The notes under the pieces: model-generated
The model's database searches: none
Told to the model about the DNA's origin: nothing
What the model saw: only the letters and a program-made list of their open reading frames with translations
Position numbers and translations under genes: made by a program
Shown here: one piece after another, positions 45,915-54,210 of the stretch
Layout: each line of letters opens with the position of its first letter
Numbering within the stretch: the first letter of the stretch is position 1
NCBI RefSeq assembly: GCF_029931775.1
Contig: NC_079317.1
Coordinates: 67,301,895 to 67,365,894 of the forward strand
DNA from: Euleptes europaea
Lineage: Eukaryota > Chordata > Lepidosauria > Squamata > Sphaerodactylidae
Direction: 5' to 3'
Length of the DNA stretch: 64,000 bases

Positions 45915-46092
45915 TTCTGATTGCTGGAGATTTGGGGTGGAGCCTGGGGAGGACAGGACCTCAGCAGAGTATAATACCATAGAGTCCGCCCTCCAAAGCA
46001 GCCATTTAAGCCAGGGGAACTGGTCTCTGTAGTCTGAAGATTAATTGTAAATGCCAGATCTTCAGGCTCCATTTGCAGGTTGGCAACCCTAG
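45915..46092. mobile_element. TTGCCA-family DNA transposon, partial
   Basis: 'gctggagatttggggtgg' to 'ccatagagtccgccctcc' to 'ggttggcaaccctag', in the same orientation as 15998. The left terminal repeat is missing or eroded. Confidence 0.7.
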
Positions 46093-46300
46093 CACCAACC
46101 CAGGATTTCACTCAGTGAAGTAAATGGCAAGTCTGGTCATGATAAAGCCTTTCATAACATAGGAGGGCCCATATTTTTGTAGGAATGCCTTCTCTTGACA
46201 TCCTGTTACGCTTAATGTATATATCACTGTTTTGTTGCCTTATTCTTCCGTCTTGTAATCCTGTTTCATTGTATGTATTATACAGCTTTTCCAGGACATT

Positions 46301-46770
46301 CATAAGAACATAAGAAAGGCCCTGCTGGATCAGACCAAGGCCCATCAAGTCCAGCAGTCTGTTCACACAGTGGCCAACCAGGTGCCTCTAGGAAGCCCCC
46401 AAACAAGACGACTGCAGCAGCACCGTCCTGCCTGTGTTCCACCGCACCCAAAATAATAGGCATGCGCCTCTGATCCTGGAGAGAATAGGTGTGCATCATG
46501 ACTAGTATCCATTCTAACTAATAGCCATAAATACCCCTCTCCTCCATGAATATGTCCACTCCCCTCTTAAAGCCCTCCAAGCTGGCAGCCATCACCACAT
46601 CCTAGGGCAGGGAGTTCCACAATTTAACTATGCGTTGTGTGAAAAAATACTTTTATCTGTTTTGAATCTCTCACCCTCCAGCTTTAGCAGATGACCCCGT
46701 GTTTTAGTATTATGGGAGAGGGAGAAAAACTTCTCCCTGTCCACTCTCTCCAAACCATGCATAATTTTAT
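46301..46770 (-). mobile_element. CR1 LINE 3' portion, abutting TRAF6 upstream region
   Basis: Minus-orientation CR1 3' end: begins 'cataagaacataagaaagg', then 'ctgttcacacagtggccaac', 'agggagttccacaatttaac', 'tgcgttgtgtgaaaaaatac', 'ccatgcataattttatagac'. About 470 bp and well conserved. It ends roughly 50 bp from the CpG island of TRAF6. Confidence 0.9.
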
Positions 46771-46822
46771 AGACATTTTGGAGGACTTTCATTCATAGGG
46801 TCGCCACGAGTCGGCGGCGCTT
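46766..46822 (+). mobile_element. RTE/BovB-like LINE 3' terminus
   Basis: 'acattttggaggactttcat' then 'tcatagggtcgccacgagtc' is the 3' end of the element that appears, inverted, at 47556-48380. It is joined directly to the CR1 fragment and to CpG-rich sequence, forming the upstream edge of the TRAF6 island. Confidence 0.7.
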
Positions 46823-47510
46823 CACGCGCGTGCGCACACTTTCCGCGCCGCTGGGTTGGATCGGCCCGCGCCCGGAGCAACGCCGTGTGGTGTTTTTTAT
46901 CTGGTTTCCCCCACCCCCGGCTTCGGGGACAGCCCCCGGCCTCCCTCGGCTGATGCCCCGGGTTTCACTTTTGATTTCTACCGACAGCCCTGGCCTGAGG
47001 GGAACCGACTTGCTACTCCAGCCAGGCCCGAAGAGGCCTGGGAAGACCGAGCGCCGAGGGGCGCTGTCTCGCCGCCTCTCGCGCACACAGGCGCCCTTCT
47101 GGCCTCCCCGTGACGGAAGCGCCGCTCGGCGTGAGGCCGCCTCCTCGCTCGGCCGGCCGGGACGGCTTCCCGCGGGCGGCGGATGGCGAGGGGACCGCGG
47201 GGGGATGAGGTAAGCGCGGCCGCCTGCTGCTCGCTGGGGCGCTCCCGGGCCGGGCGGCGTATAGGCCGCGGGGCCTGGCCTCTGCCGAGGGCGGCGCGCG
47301 CGTCCCCCTCCGCCCCTCCCTCCCGGCGTGGCGGGCAGCTCGGAGCCAGGCCTCGCGCCAGCCCCGCGGCCGCCCCCCTCTCGGCTTCCGTCGGGCTTGG
47401 GTTCGGCCTCTCCCACCCCCACCCCCCCCGCCGTGGCTGAGCCGTGCTTGGGTGGGCGAGGGCGCCGAGCCGCTTCGCTTCTCCTTTCGGGCGGGTCCGA
47501 GTTTGGTTTC
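46800..47510 (+). promoter_or_regulatory. TRAF6: CpG island and presumed promoter of TRAF6
   Basis: An abrupt change to very GC-rich, CpG-dense sequence (cgcgcg, gccgcgggg, ccgggcc) of about 700 bp, the only such island in the window that is not inside a repeat. It covers the first-exon donor at 47210 and fits a housekeeping-type promoter. Long ORFs here on both strands come from GC composition and are not genes. The start site cannot be set from sequence; it is probably between 46.85 and 47.1 kb. Confidence 0.8.
46900..47209 (+). other. TRAF6: TRAF6 non-coding exon 1 (5' limit approximate)
   Basis: A strong splice donor, GATGAG|GTAAGCG, occurs at 47209/47210 inside the CpG island, in the right orientation and upstream of the first coding exon. 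Vertebrate TRAF6 genes start with an untranslated exon followed by a long intron; here the intron would be about 12.6 kb. The 5' boundary is a guess. Confidence 0.6.
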
Positions 47511-47602
47511 TCTGCCAGTTTGTGTGTGTTGTGTTATGTGTGTGTGTGTTGTGTTAAGTGCCGTCAAGTCGCCTCCGACTCATGGCGACCCTATGAATGA
47601 AA

Positions 47603-47755
47603 ATAATTCACAGTGGGTCGCCGTGTTGGTCGGTCCGCAGTAGTAGAAAAGGGCAAGAGTCCCGTAGCACCTTAAAAGACTCACGAAAGCTCATACCCTG
47701 CCAGAAAATATTTTTGTTCGTCTTTAAGGTGCTCCTGGACTCTTGCCCTTTTCGA
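47603..47755. mobile_element. Foldback repeat, internally deleted copy, 12-bp target duplication
   Basis: Left arm 'cacagtgggtcgccgtg' to 'gtagcaccttaaaagac', then a jump straight to the right arm 'cacgaaagctcataccctg' to 'ctcttgcccttttcga'. Exact duplication CTATGAATGAAA at 47591-47602 and 47756-47767. Only the 3' half of one hammerhead-like motif (47682-47700) survives. Confidence 0.85.
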
Positions 47756-47998
47756 CTATGAATGAAAGTCCTCCGAAATGTCCTGTCTTTGACAGCCTTG
47801 CCCAGGTCTTGCAAATTGAAGGTCTTCGCTTCCTTTATTGAGTCAACCCATCTCTTGCTGGGTCTTCCTTTTTTCCTGCTGCCCTCAACTTTTCCTAGCA
47901 TAATTCCCAGTGGGTAGCCGTGTTAGTCTGTCTGCCGTAGTAGAAAAGGGCAAGAGTCCAGTAGCACCTTAAAGACCAACAAAAATATTTTCTGGCAG

Positions 47999-48039
47999 GG
48001 TCTGAGCTTTCGTGAGCCACAGCTCACTTCTTCAGATAC
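47999..48039 (-). ncRNA. Hammerhead-like motif, left arm of palindromic copy
   Basis: Minus strand: GUAU, CUGAAGA, GUGAGC/GCUCAC stem II, GAAA, GCUC, then AGAC instead of AUAC, so stem I pairing is partly lost relative to the right arm. Confidence 0.45.
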
Positions 48040-48260
48040 AGCTAGAATGCGTATCCATCTGTCTTTAAGTAGAGGAGAGTGAATTCAGACAAGCATTAGT
48101 ATGTAAATGTTAACAATTTTGTACATGTGAATAGCAGGCGTGATGGGATTAGGTGTGGTATGCCTGCTATTCACATGTACATACTGTTAACATTTACATA
48201 CTAATGCTTGTCTGAATTCACTCTCCTCTACTTAAAGACAGATGGATTCGCATTCTAGCT

Positions 48261-48301
48261 GTATCTGAAGAAGTGAGCTGTGGCTCACGAAAGCTCATAC
48301 C
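48261..48301 (+). ncRNA. Hammerhead-like motif, right arm of palindromic copy
   Basis: Identical to the motif at 18204-18244: GUAU/AUAC stem I, CUGAAGA, GUGAGC/GCUCAC stem II with UGUG loop, GAAA and CUC cleavage triplet. Confidence 0.55.
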
Positions 48302-48600
48302 CTACCAGAAAATATTTTTGTTAGTCTTTAAGGTGCTCCTGGACTCTTGCCCTTTTCCTAGCATGACTGTCTCTGCAAATTGGGGGGGGGGGGCGTTATC
48401 AGCAGCTTCTTCAGCAGGCTTTCAGGAGCAAGCTGGGCTTGCCGGGGCGGGCGGTTTCCTTAAGCGTGGGCCGTCGTTTTGGTTAGTGCAATGGTTATTT
48501 TAAAAAAGGGGGGGAGTTTAAATATGTTTACATATCTTTTTTTTAATTTAATAAGTGTGAATATTTGACCACAAAACGGTGTAGATTTGCAGGACAAATG

Positions 48601-48760
48601 CATGGGAGGTTTTGCCTGGGGTTTGCCAGCTCTCTAAATGCACCTTTTCCCCAGCCAAATTCTCAAAACTCAACAGTAAGCCCCCATGCAGAATTTTGAG
48701 AATTCAGACAGGGAAAATGTGCATCAAGAGAGCGGCAAATCCAAGGCAAAACCTCCCATG
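48601..48760. mobile_element. Palindromic MITE (CATGGGAGGTTTTGCC ends)
   Basis: Ends CATGGGAGGTTTTGCC and GGCAAAACCTCCCATG are perfect inverted repeats; the arms continue through 'aattctcaaaactcaac' and 'gaattttgagaattc'. It is about 160 bp, in TRAF6 intron 1. Second member of the family seen at 35437. Confidence 0.88.
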
Positions 48761-49560
48761 TGTTTTCACCCATAGTCTGCCTGATTTACTTTTGTACTTA
48801 ACTTTTTTAATAATAGTATGCTGGACATCTCAATTTTTCCCTTGCCCCTTTTCTCCTTCTGTACCCTTTCTAGATATAATAAAATTTATTTTAAAAAGGG
48901 GGTGACTGATGAGAGCCTTCTTTCCTAGCCAGATCTGTCTTCTTTTCTCCCCCACCATGCCCAGAACGCCCCACATTCAAGCACTCTCTCTGTTTCCTCC
49001 CATCCCACACTTTTCTGTCAAGTTTCCCCCTCTTTCTCATTTTTTTGGGTAGAGAGGAGGTTAACTGCTTTGAACCAGGAAAGGGAGAGCTGCTGTTCGG
49101 AAACGGGTGTGCAGCCCTGCCAGGTAAACACAAACGGGGATACTGTCAGTTATGGGCTGCCTCTTATGCTCTGCTACATTAGTATTTCAGCGGCGGTGCT
49201 CTTCCACCCTAAGCTCCGGTGCTGTCCATTTTTAAAAAGACAAAAAGTGTCTGGTGCCGAGTGCCCCAAACCTAAGACATTGGAGTGAGAAACTGTCAGG
49301 AAGCTGTGCAGAAAAACGTTTAGGGCCAAGGTGAAATGAGTCCTTCCCTGATTGCTGCCGCTGGACTTCAGTGGTTGTACTTTCGCTCCCTTGCCTCCAT
49401 CCAGAACTCTGCTGCCAAAACTACCTATATCTCTCATTTCTCTCACATCCTTCGTTTTAAATTCCTTCACTGTTTTTCCATCTACGTCTTGGTCCAGAAA
49501 AAATATACATCCTTACTATTAAAGCTTTTCCGGATCCTGCTTTATCTTATCTCTCTTTTA
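48761..49560. other. TRAF6 intron 1, no feature recognised
   Basis: About 800 bp of intronic sequence with pyrimidine-rich stretches (48920-49040) and no repeat or exon I can support. Confidence 0.4.
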
Positions 49561-49878
49561 TCCAGCATGGTGTAGTGGTTAAGAGCGGTGGTTTGGAGCA
49601 GTGGAGTCTGATCTGGAGAACCAGGTTTGATTCCCCACTCCTCCACATGAGCAGAGGATGCTAATCTAGTGAACTGGATTAGTTTCCTCACTCCTACATA
49701 TGAAGCCAACTGGATGATCTTGGGCTAGTCACAGCTCTAGAGCTCTCTCAGCCTCATCTACCTCACAGGGTGTGTCTGTTGTGGGGAGGGGAAGGGGAGG
49801 CGATTGTAAGACTGTTTGATTCTGCCTTAAGTGGTAGAGAAAGTTGGCATATAAAAACCAACTCTTCTTCTTCTTATC
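49561..49878 (+). mobile_element. tRNA-derived SINE, long form with internal duplication
   Basis: Full copy: head 'ccagcatggtgtagtggtt', B-box-like 'ggtttgattccccactcc', then a second related block 'actggattagtttcctcac' before 'gatcttgggctagtcacag', and the tail 'aaccaactcttcttcttc'. The extra block distinguishes it from the short copies at 12559 and 28781. Confidence 0.9.
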
Positions 49879-50335
49879 CTATTCTTCATTGTCCCAGTAC
49901 CTGTAATCTTCAACCATATGAAGGTCCCATGCTCCCTCAAATGACATTCTTAATGCCCATTAAACCTAGAACTGCCTGCCATAACCTTCATATTCAGTTG
50001 TTCCCCCCCCCCCAATAAAAAATATTTCCCATTAAGTATATACTTCTCGTGTTAGGCTGTATTTTCCTACCCTCTTTCTGTTGTTAACTTCTGTATACAA
50101 TCTTTAGATTCTAAGCAGCTCAACACAAGAACTTGTTTTCTTGCTGTTAGAGGATAAAGTGCTGTGCCAGGAGCAAGCAAGCCCTGACATGTGTGCTGAA
50201 CAGCGCCTATGCTAGATCATTTTACCTGGCACGCAGGACCAGTTCTTTGCTAGAATAATCAAGACAAGCCCCACTAGTGTTGGCTGGGCCAGTGGTGTGG
50301 GAGAAGGCAACAGGCATCGTAGTCCCTTGGACCCA

Positions 50336-50401
50336 CACCGCTGCCACCTGGGTCCAACACCGCTGCCACCTGGGTCCAACACCGCTGCCACCTGGGTCCA
50401 A
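50336..50401. repeat. Three perfect 22-bp tandem repeats
   Basis: The unit caccgctgccacctgggtccaa minus its last two bases is shared by three consecutive exact copies at 50336-50357, 50358-50379 and 50380-50401. The absence of mismatches indicates a recent or homogenised minisatellite in TRAF6 intron 1. Confidence 0.97.
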
Positions 50402-50439
50402 AGAGAGTCTCTGAGGCTCAGGCTGTGCTCTTCCACCTA

Positions 50440-50656
50440 TTGAACACATGAACACTGCCGTATACTGAATCAGACCCTTGGTCCTTCAAAGTCAGTATTG
50501 TCTGCTCAGACTGGCAGCGGATCTCCAGGGTCTCAGGCCAGGGGTCTTTCACATCACCTACTTGCCTAGTCCCTTTAACTGGAGATGCTGGGGATTGAAC
50601 CTGGGACCTTCTGCATGCCAAGCAGATGCTCTACTACTGAGCCACATCCCCTCCCC
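50440..50656 (-). mobile_element. tRNA-Ala-derived SINE
   Basis: The reverse complement starts 'aggggaggggatgtggctc', passes 'agagcatctgcttggcatgc' and 'ggttcaatccccagcatctc', and ends near 'cagtatacggcagtg'. Best preserved member of this family here. Confidence 0.88.
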
Positions 50657-52778
50657 TAAGGAACCCATAGGAACCCAGTATGTCTGGCCAAGCACAAGCC
50701 TCATCTTTGTGACCTTCCCCTTTTGTCAGGCCATGCGCCAGTATTTTAACAGGTGGACAGTGCATTTGTTTCAGTACTTCAGCTGAAAACATTTTCTACC
50801 TCTGTTCTAATGCACGTTCATGGTGCAATGTACAAATAATATTAATAGTTACTCTAAATAATCTGTAAAAATATTACACACCCACTCCTGCTTAAGTAGG
50901 CGGCTAAAAACCAGGAGCAGCTTAAGCAGTAGTTGGTTAACAAGCTGCCACCACTCGGCGCTATTGAATGGGAAAAATGGATCTGATGCCGTTGTCAGAG
51001 TTTTGCTGGATGTTTCTTACTTATATGTCCCCAAATAAGAAGAAAAACAACATCTATGATCGTCTATTAAATCTGTAAATATGATCCGATGCATCCAACG
51101 TTAATATTTGTATAAATAAGATAAAAAGCACTTTAAAAGGAAAATTTAAATACAAACAGGTATTTGTCTTTTTATTTAGCAATGCAATCTTTATTTCTTG
51201 AAGTAGACTATACAGGAAGAAATGTGGTTGTCATGAGATAGATCCTGGTAGAGCTGCGCTCTCTTAAATTAGGAACTTTGATTCATAATGTTAAATCACA
51301 CATAACTTCCTGAAATACAAGCTGTCTGACCTCTGTCATCTTAACTTGTAAACTAGAGTACAGGGAGAGGTTTTTTGTTTTTTTAATGATTCACGGCTGT
51401 ACTCTTTAGTAGATGTGAAATTTTCACTCAAGAATCCACATTATATATAATTGTTTCATATAACCATGGCTGAGAAATTATTTCAATTTTGGGGGTCCTT
51501 TTCCCTAATTTTTCATTTTCTGCCATGCTTTTTGCCTCTGTATTAAGAATATTTATTGTTTCACAGTTTTAAATTAATATTTTAATTTTGAATTAATACT
51601 AACAAAGCAAAGTGTTAACAACTGCAGCATCTTTAAGACAACCAACACAAGATCTCTGTAATTAAAACTACATTCTGTTTCCTTATTTACCTGAAACAGA
51701 AACTGAAACTTATCCCGGAAGTCCTGTCTAGTGCTTAACAACTATGGGGATTCCCCAGTCTGGTACTAACCTTATAGAAGTTGTCGAAGCAACTGTCCAG
51801 TACTGTGTGTAGGGAGAACATAGCGTTGTACTCTCATAGGTGGATGGCTGTTGTAAATGTTTCACCACAAGATCGTTTCTGTTTTTTGCCGAGGTTTGGC
51901 CTGAATAACATTTGCGTATCTGTAAACATGTCCCTGTAAACCAAGATTACAAATGAAGCTTTTCAGTCCACAATGGAAGTGAAACTCCTCTGTTGCTTGG
52001 ATGGTTTAGTAGCTAGTTGAGTTTGATGTAAGAAAATCTGATTAAAACCTCTGCTGCTGCTTTTTTTAAAGTGCTGTTCTCTGGATGATGGGACGGATTC
52101 CTTGCAAGGTATGGAAAGGTCCCTGCTCTATTCTCACAAATAGTATTAAATGCTTAGCTTGTCCAATCCTGGAGTAAATATAAGATGCCATTTACCAAGT
52201 AATAACTTACCATGATCAGAATTCAATGACTTGGTAAGCTGTTGTCTATATTGAGCAGATATTTATTCTGATACCCTGATTTTTACCAAGGTACTACTGA
52301 TGATTGTACATGATATCTACCTATTTGTTTGTCTTTTACTATACATGTTTGTCTTTTACGATACATGTTTAAGATCTTTTGACGTAACTTAATATGCTCC
52401 ACCCCCTGTATCAGAGGTGGCTGAGCTGTCCCTCCCTTTAATTTATGCTTATGGATAAATGTTAATATATATTACCAGTAGGTGGTAGTTATTCCGCAGT
52501 AATTCACATGCATTATATGAATTGGCATTTTGTACAGGATCAGAATTTGCCCATAACCTGACAGTGAGGTTAGGAGGAGGTTTCTGCACAGAATGGGTGA
52601 GAAAATGGTACCTTATACCCCTCCTGTTGTATGCATGCAGAATGTCTTCCCATACCTTGAAACCCCAACTTTGAATTACAGTTCTTTTAAACATGATTTC
52701 AAACTACTGTAACAAATTAAAATATACTGTGAACCCAGTACTGTGCATGTTTAGCCAGCAGTAAGTCTCTCTGAATTA
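50657..52778. other. TRAF6 intron 1, repeat-poor
   Basis: About 2.1 kb with no recognisable mobile element and no convincing exon. AT-rich. Regulatory content is possible but not visible. Confidence 0.4.
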
Positions 52779-53072
52779 AGTAAAGGTAAAGGTCCCCTGT
52801 GCAAGCACTGGGTCATTCTTGACCCATGGGGTGACGTCACATCCCGACGTTTCCAAGGCAGACTTTGTTTGCAGGGTGGTTTGCCAGTGCCTTCCCCAGT
52901 CATCTTCCCTTTACCCCCAGCAAGCTGGGTCCTCATTTCACCAACCTCAGAAGGATGGAAGGCTGAGTCAACCTTGAGCCGGCTACCTGAAACCAACTTC
53001 CGTCGGGATCGAACTCAGGTCGTGAGCAGAGCTTTTGACTGCAGTACTGCAGCTTAACACTCTGCGCCACAG
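52779..53072 (-). mobile_element. Sauria-like tRNA-derived SINE
   Basis: The reverse complement begins 'ctgtggcgcagagtgttaag' (A box) with 'gagttcgatcccgacgg' (B box) and continues through 'ctcaaggttgactcagcc', 'gggaagatgactggggaag' to the tail 'ggacctttacctttac'. The tail is the Sauria SINE/BovB-type 3' end. Nearly full length, with a short flanking repeat gaatta. Confidence 0.88.
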
Positions 53073-53243
53073 GAATTACATGGGAGTTATTGCAAGAAAA
53101 TAAGTATTGACTTACATTTTTGGCAACACTTGAACCACTACAACTTTTAACATTTACTATTGAATAGAATATTTAAGCTAGGTTGCTTAAAGAACGTTTT
53201 CTAAAGGAAATATTTGCTTAATATTGCACCATGGAGTCTAACT

Positions 53244-53326
53244 CTGCATTCCTAAGGAGAGTTACTCCAGTCTAAGCCCATTCATTTCAGTGGGCTAGAC
53301 TAGTGTAACTCTGTTTAGGATTGCAC
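53244..53326. mobile_element. Short palindromic element (about 83 bp)
   Basis: Arms 'tcctaaggagagttactcc' / 'agtctaagccca' and 'tgggctagact' / 'gtgtaactctgtttagga' form an inverted repeat around 'ttcatttcag'. Clean member of the family also seen at 6878. Confidence 0.78.
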
Positions 53327-53394
53327 TATAAGTATTTCAAATTTCCCTTTGAGTAAGCAACTTAAATACAATGGGAAGTGCTTGGAGTCTTGGA

Positions 53395-53627
53395 GCTAGA
53401 AGGAGAGACAGAGTTATATAGTGTTAATGTGACAGAGTAGGAACTGGGAGACCCAGGTTTGGATTCTCACTGTGTCACAGAAGCTAGCTGGGTGGTCTTG
53501 AGCCAGTCACACACTCTCAGCCTAACTTCCTCACAACAACCCTGTGAGGTATAAAAATGAGGAGGAGAATGTAAGCTACTTTTCATCCTCCTTGGGGTGC
53601 AAGGCAGGGTATAGATGAAGTAAAAAT
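53395..53627 (+). mobile_element. Third tRNA-derived SINE family, full-length-like copy
   Basis: Head region 'aactgggagacccaggtttg' with 'gattctcactgtgtcac', body 'gctgggtggtcttgagcc', 'cagcctaacttcctcacaac', 'ccctgtgaggtataaaaatg', tail 'gcaaggcagggtatagatg'. A related fragment occurs at 61362-61450. Confidence 0.72.
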
Positions 53628-53989
53628 AGATTGAACACACAGCGTAAGAAATGTTACCTTGATAATGGATGGCATTTATTTTTCCTGAAGGGTAAAGAAA
53701 CTGAGAATAACAGAAGGGTTCTCTTAACTTTCTAGAAATACTGCATATTATCTGTTATGGAGACAAGTTCCTTTCCATTTAAAAAAATGTTAGAAAATAA
53801 TGGTTGGCTACTATGCCCAGCTATTATTTGTAAACACTTACTCCTGTTATTTACCACTGAAACTACTTTCTATTGAGATATTCAAGAGACTTCACAAATA
53901 TTGTTGTAAGTCATCTATGTTCAAAGTTTTATGGGGACCATTGGATGGGAGACAAAACAAAGGATTTGGCAATCAGTAATGTAATATAA

Positions 53990-54210
53990 GCCTTGACCTG
54001 GATGGCCAAGGCTAGCTTGATCTTGTCAGATCTTGGAAGTTAAGCAGGGTCATCCCCGGTTAGTATTTGGATGGGAGATCACCAAGGAATTACAGGGTTG
54101 CTATGCAGAGGAAGGCAATGGCAAACCACTTCTGTAAGGCTCTTCCTTGAAAACCCCATTAGGGGTCACCGTAAGTCAGCTGCGACTTGACAGTACTTTA
54201 CATGCACACA
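53990..54210 (+). mobile_element. 5S rRNA-derived SINE, well preserved
   Basis: 'gatcttgtcagatcttgg', 'aagttaagcagggtcatc', 'ttagtatttggatgggagat' follow 5S rRNA; then 'gcagaggaaggcaatggc' and 'aaccccattaggggtcacc', ending 'gtcagctgcgacttgacag', which matches the 3' end of the RTE-like LINE at 47556. Second copy of the family at 18883. Confidence 0.92.

Larger units (their letters stand above)
47902..48357. mobile_element. Foldback repeat, almost perfect palindrome of about 450 bp
   Basis: The left arm runs from 'cagtgggtagccgtgttag' to 'gtgaatagcaggcg' and is mirrored to the right end 'ggactcttgcccttttc', with a centre of only about 25 bp ('gatgggattaggtgtgg'). The duplicated target is CTAGCAT at minimum; up to 13 bp (CTTTTCCTAGCAT) if the arm end overlaps it. 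The most symmetric copy in the window and thus probably the youngest. Confidence 0.88.
47556..48380 (-). mobile_element. RTE/BovB-like LINE 3' end carrying two foldback insertions
   Basis: Pieces at 47556-47602, 47756-47901 and 48358-48380 read as one element once the two insertions are set aside. Minus-strand translation includes KKGRPSKRWVDSIKEAKTFN and LQDLGKAVKDRTF, the known C-terminal 'GRPxxRWxDSIKEA' wording of RTE-type LINE proteins. The 3' end is 'ctcatggcgaccctatg' (inverse). It sits in TRAF6 intron 1. Confidence 0.82.

Noticed and set aside
46793-47567. Long open frames on both strands (up to 209 codons) in the CpG island
   Set aside because: They overlap each other in several frames, are Arg/Pro/Gly-rich as expected from GC composition, and cover a non-coding first exon and promoter.
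53990-54110. Functional 5S rRNA gene
   Set aside because: Only partly similar to 5S RNA, diverged at conserved positions and fused to a SINE tail.
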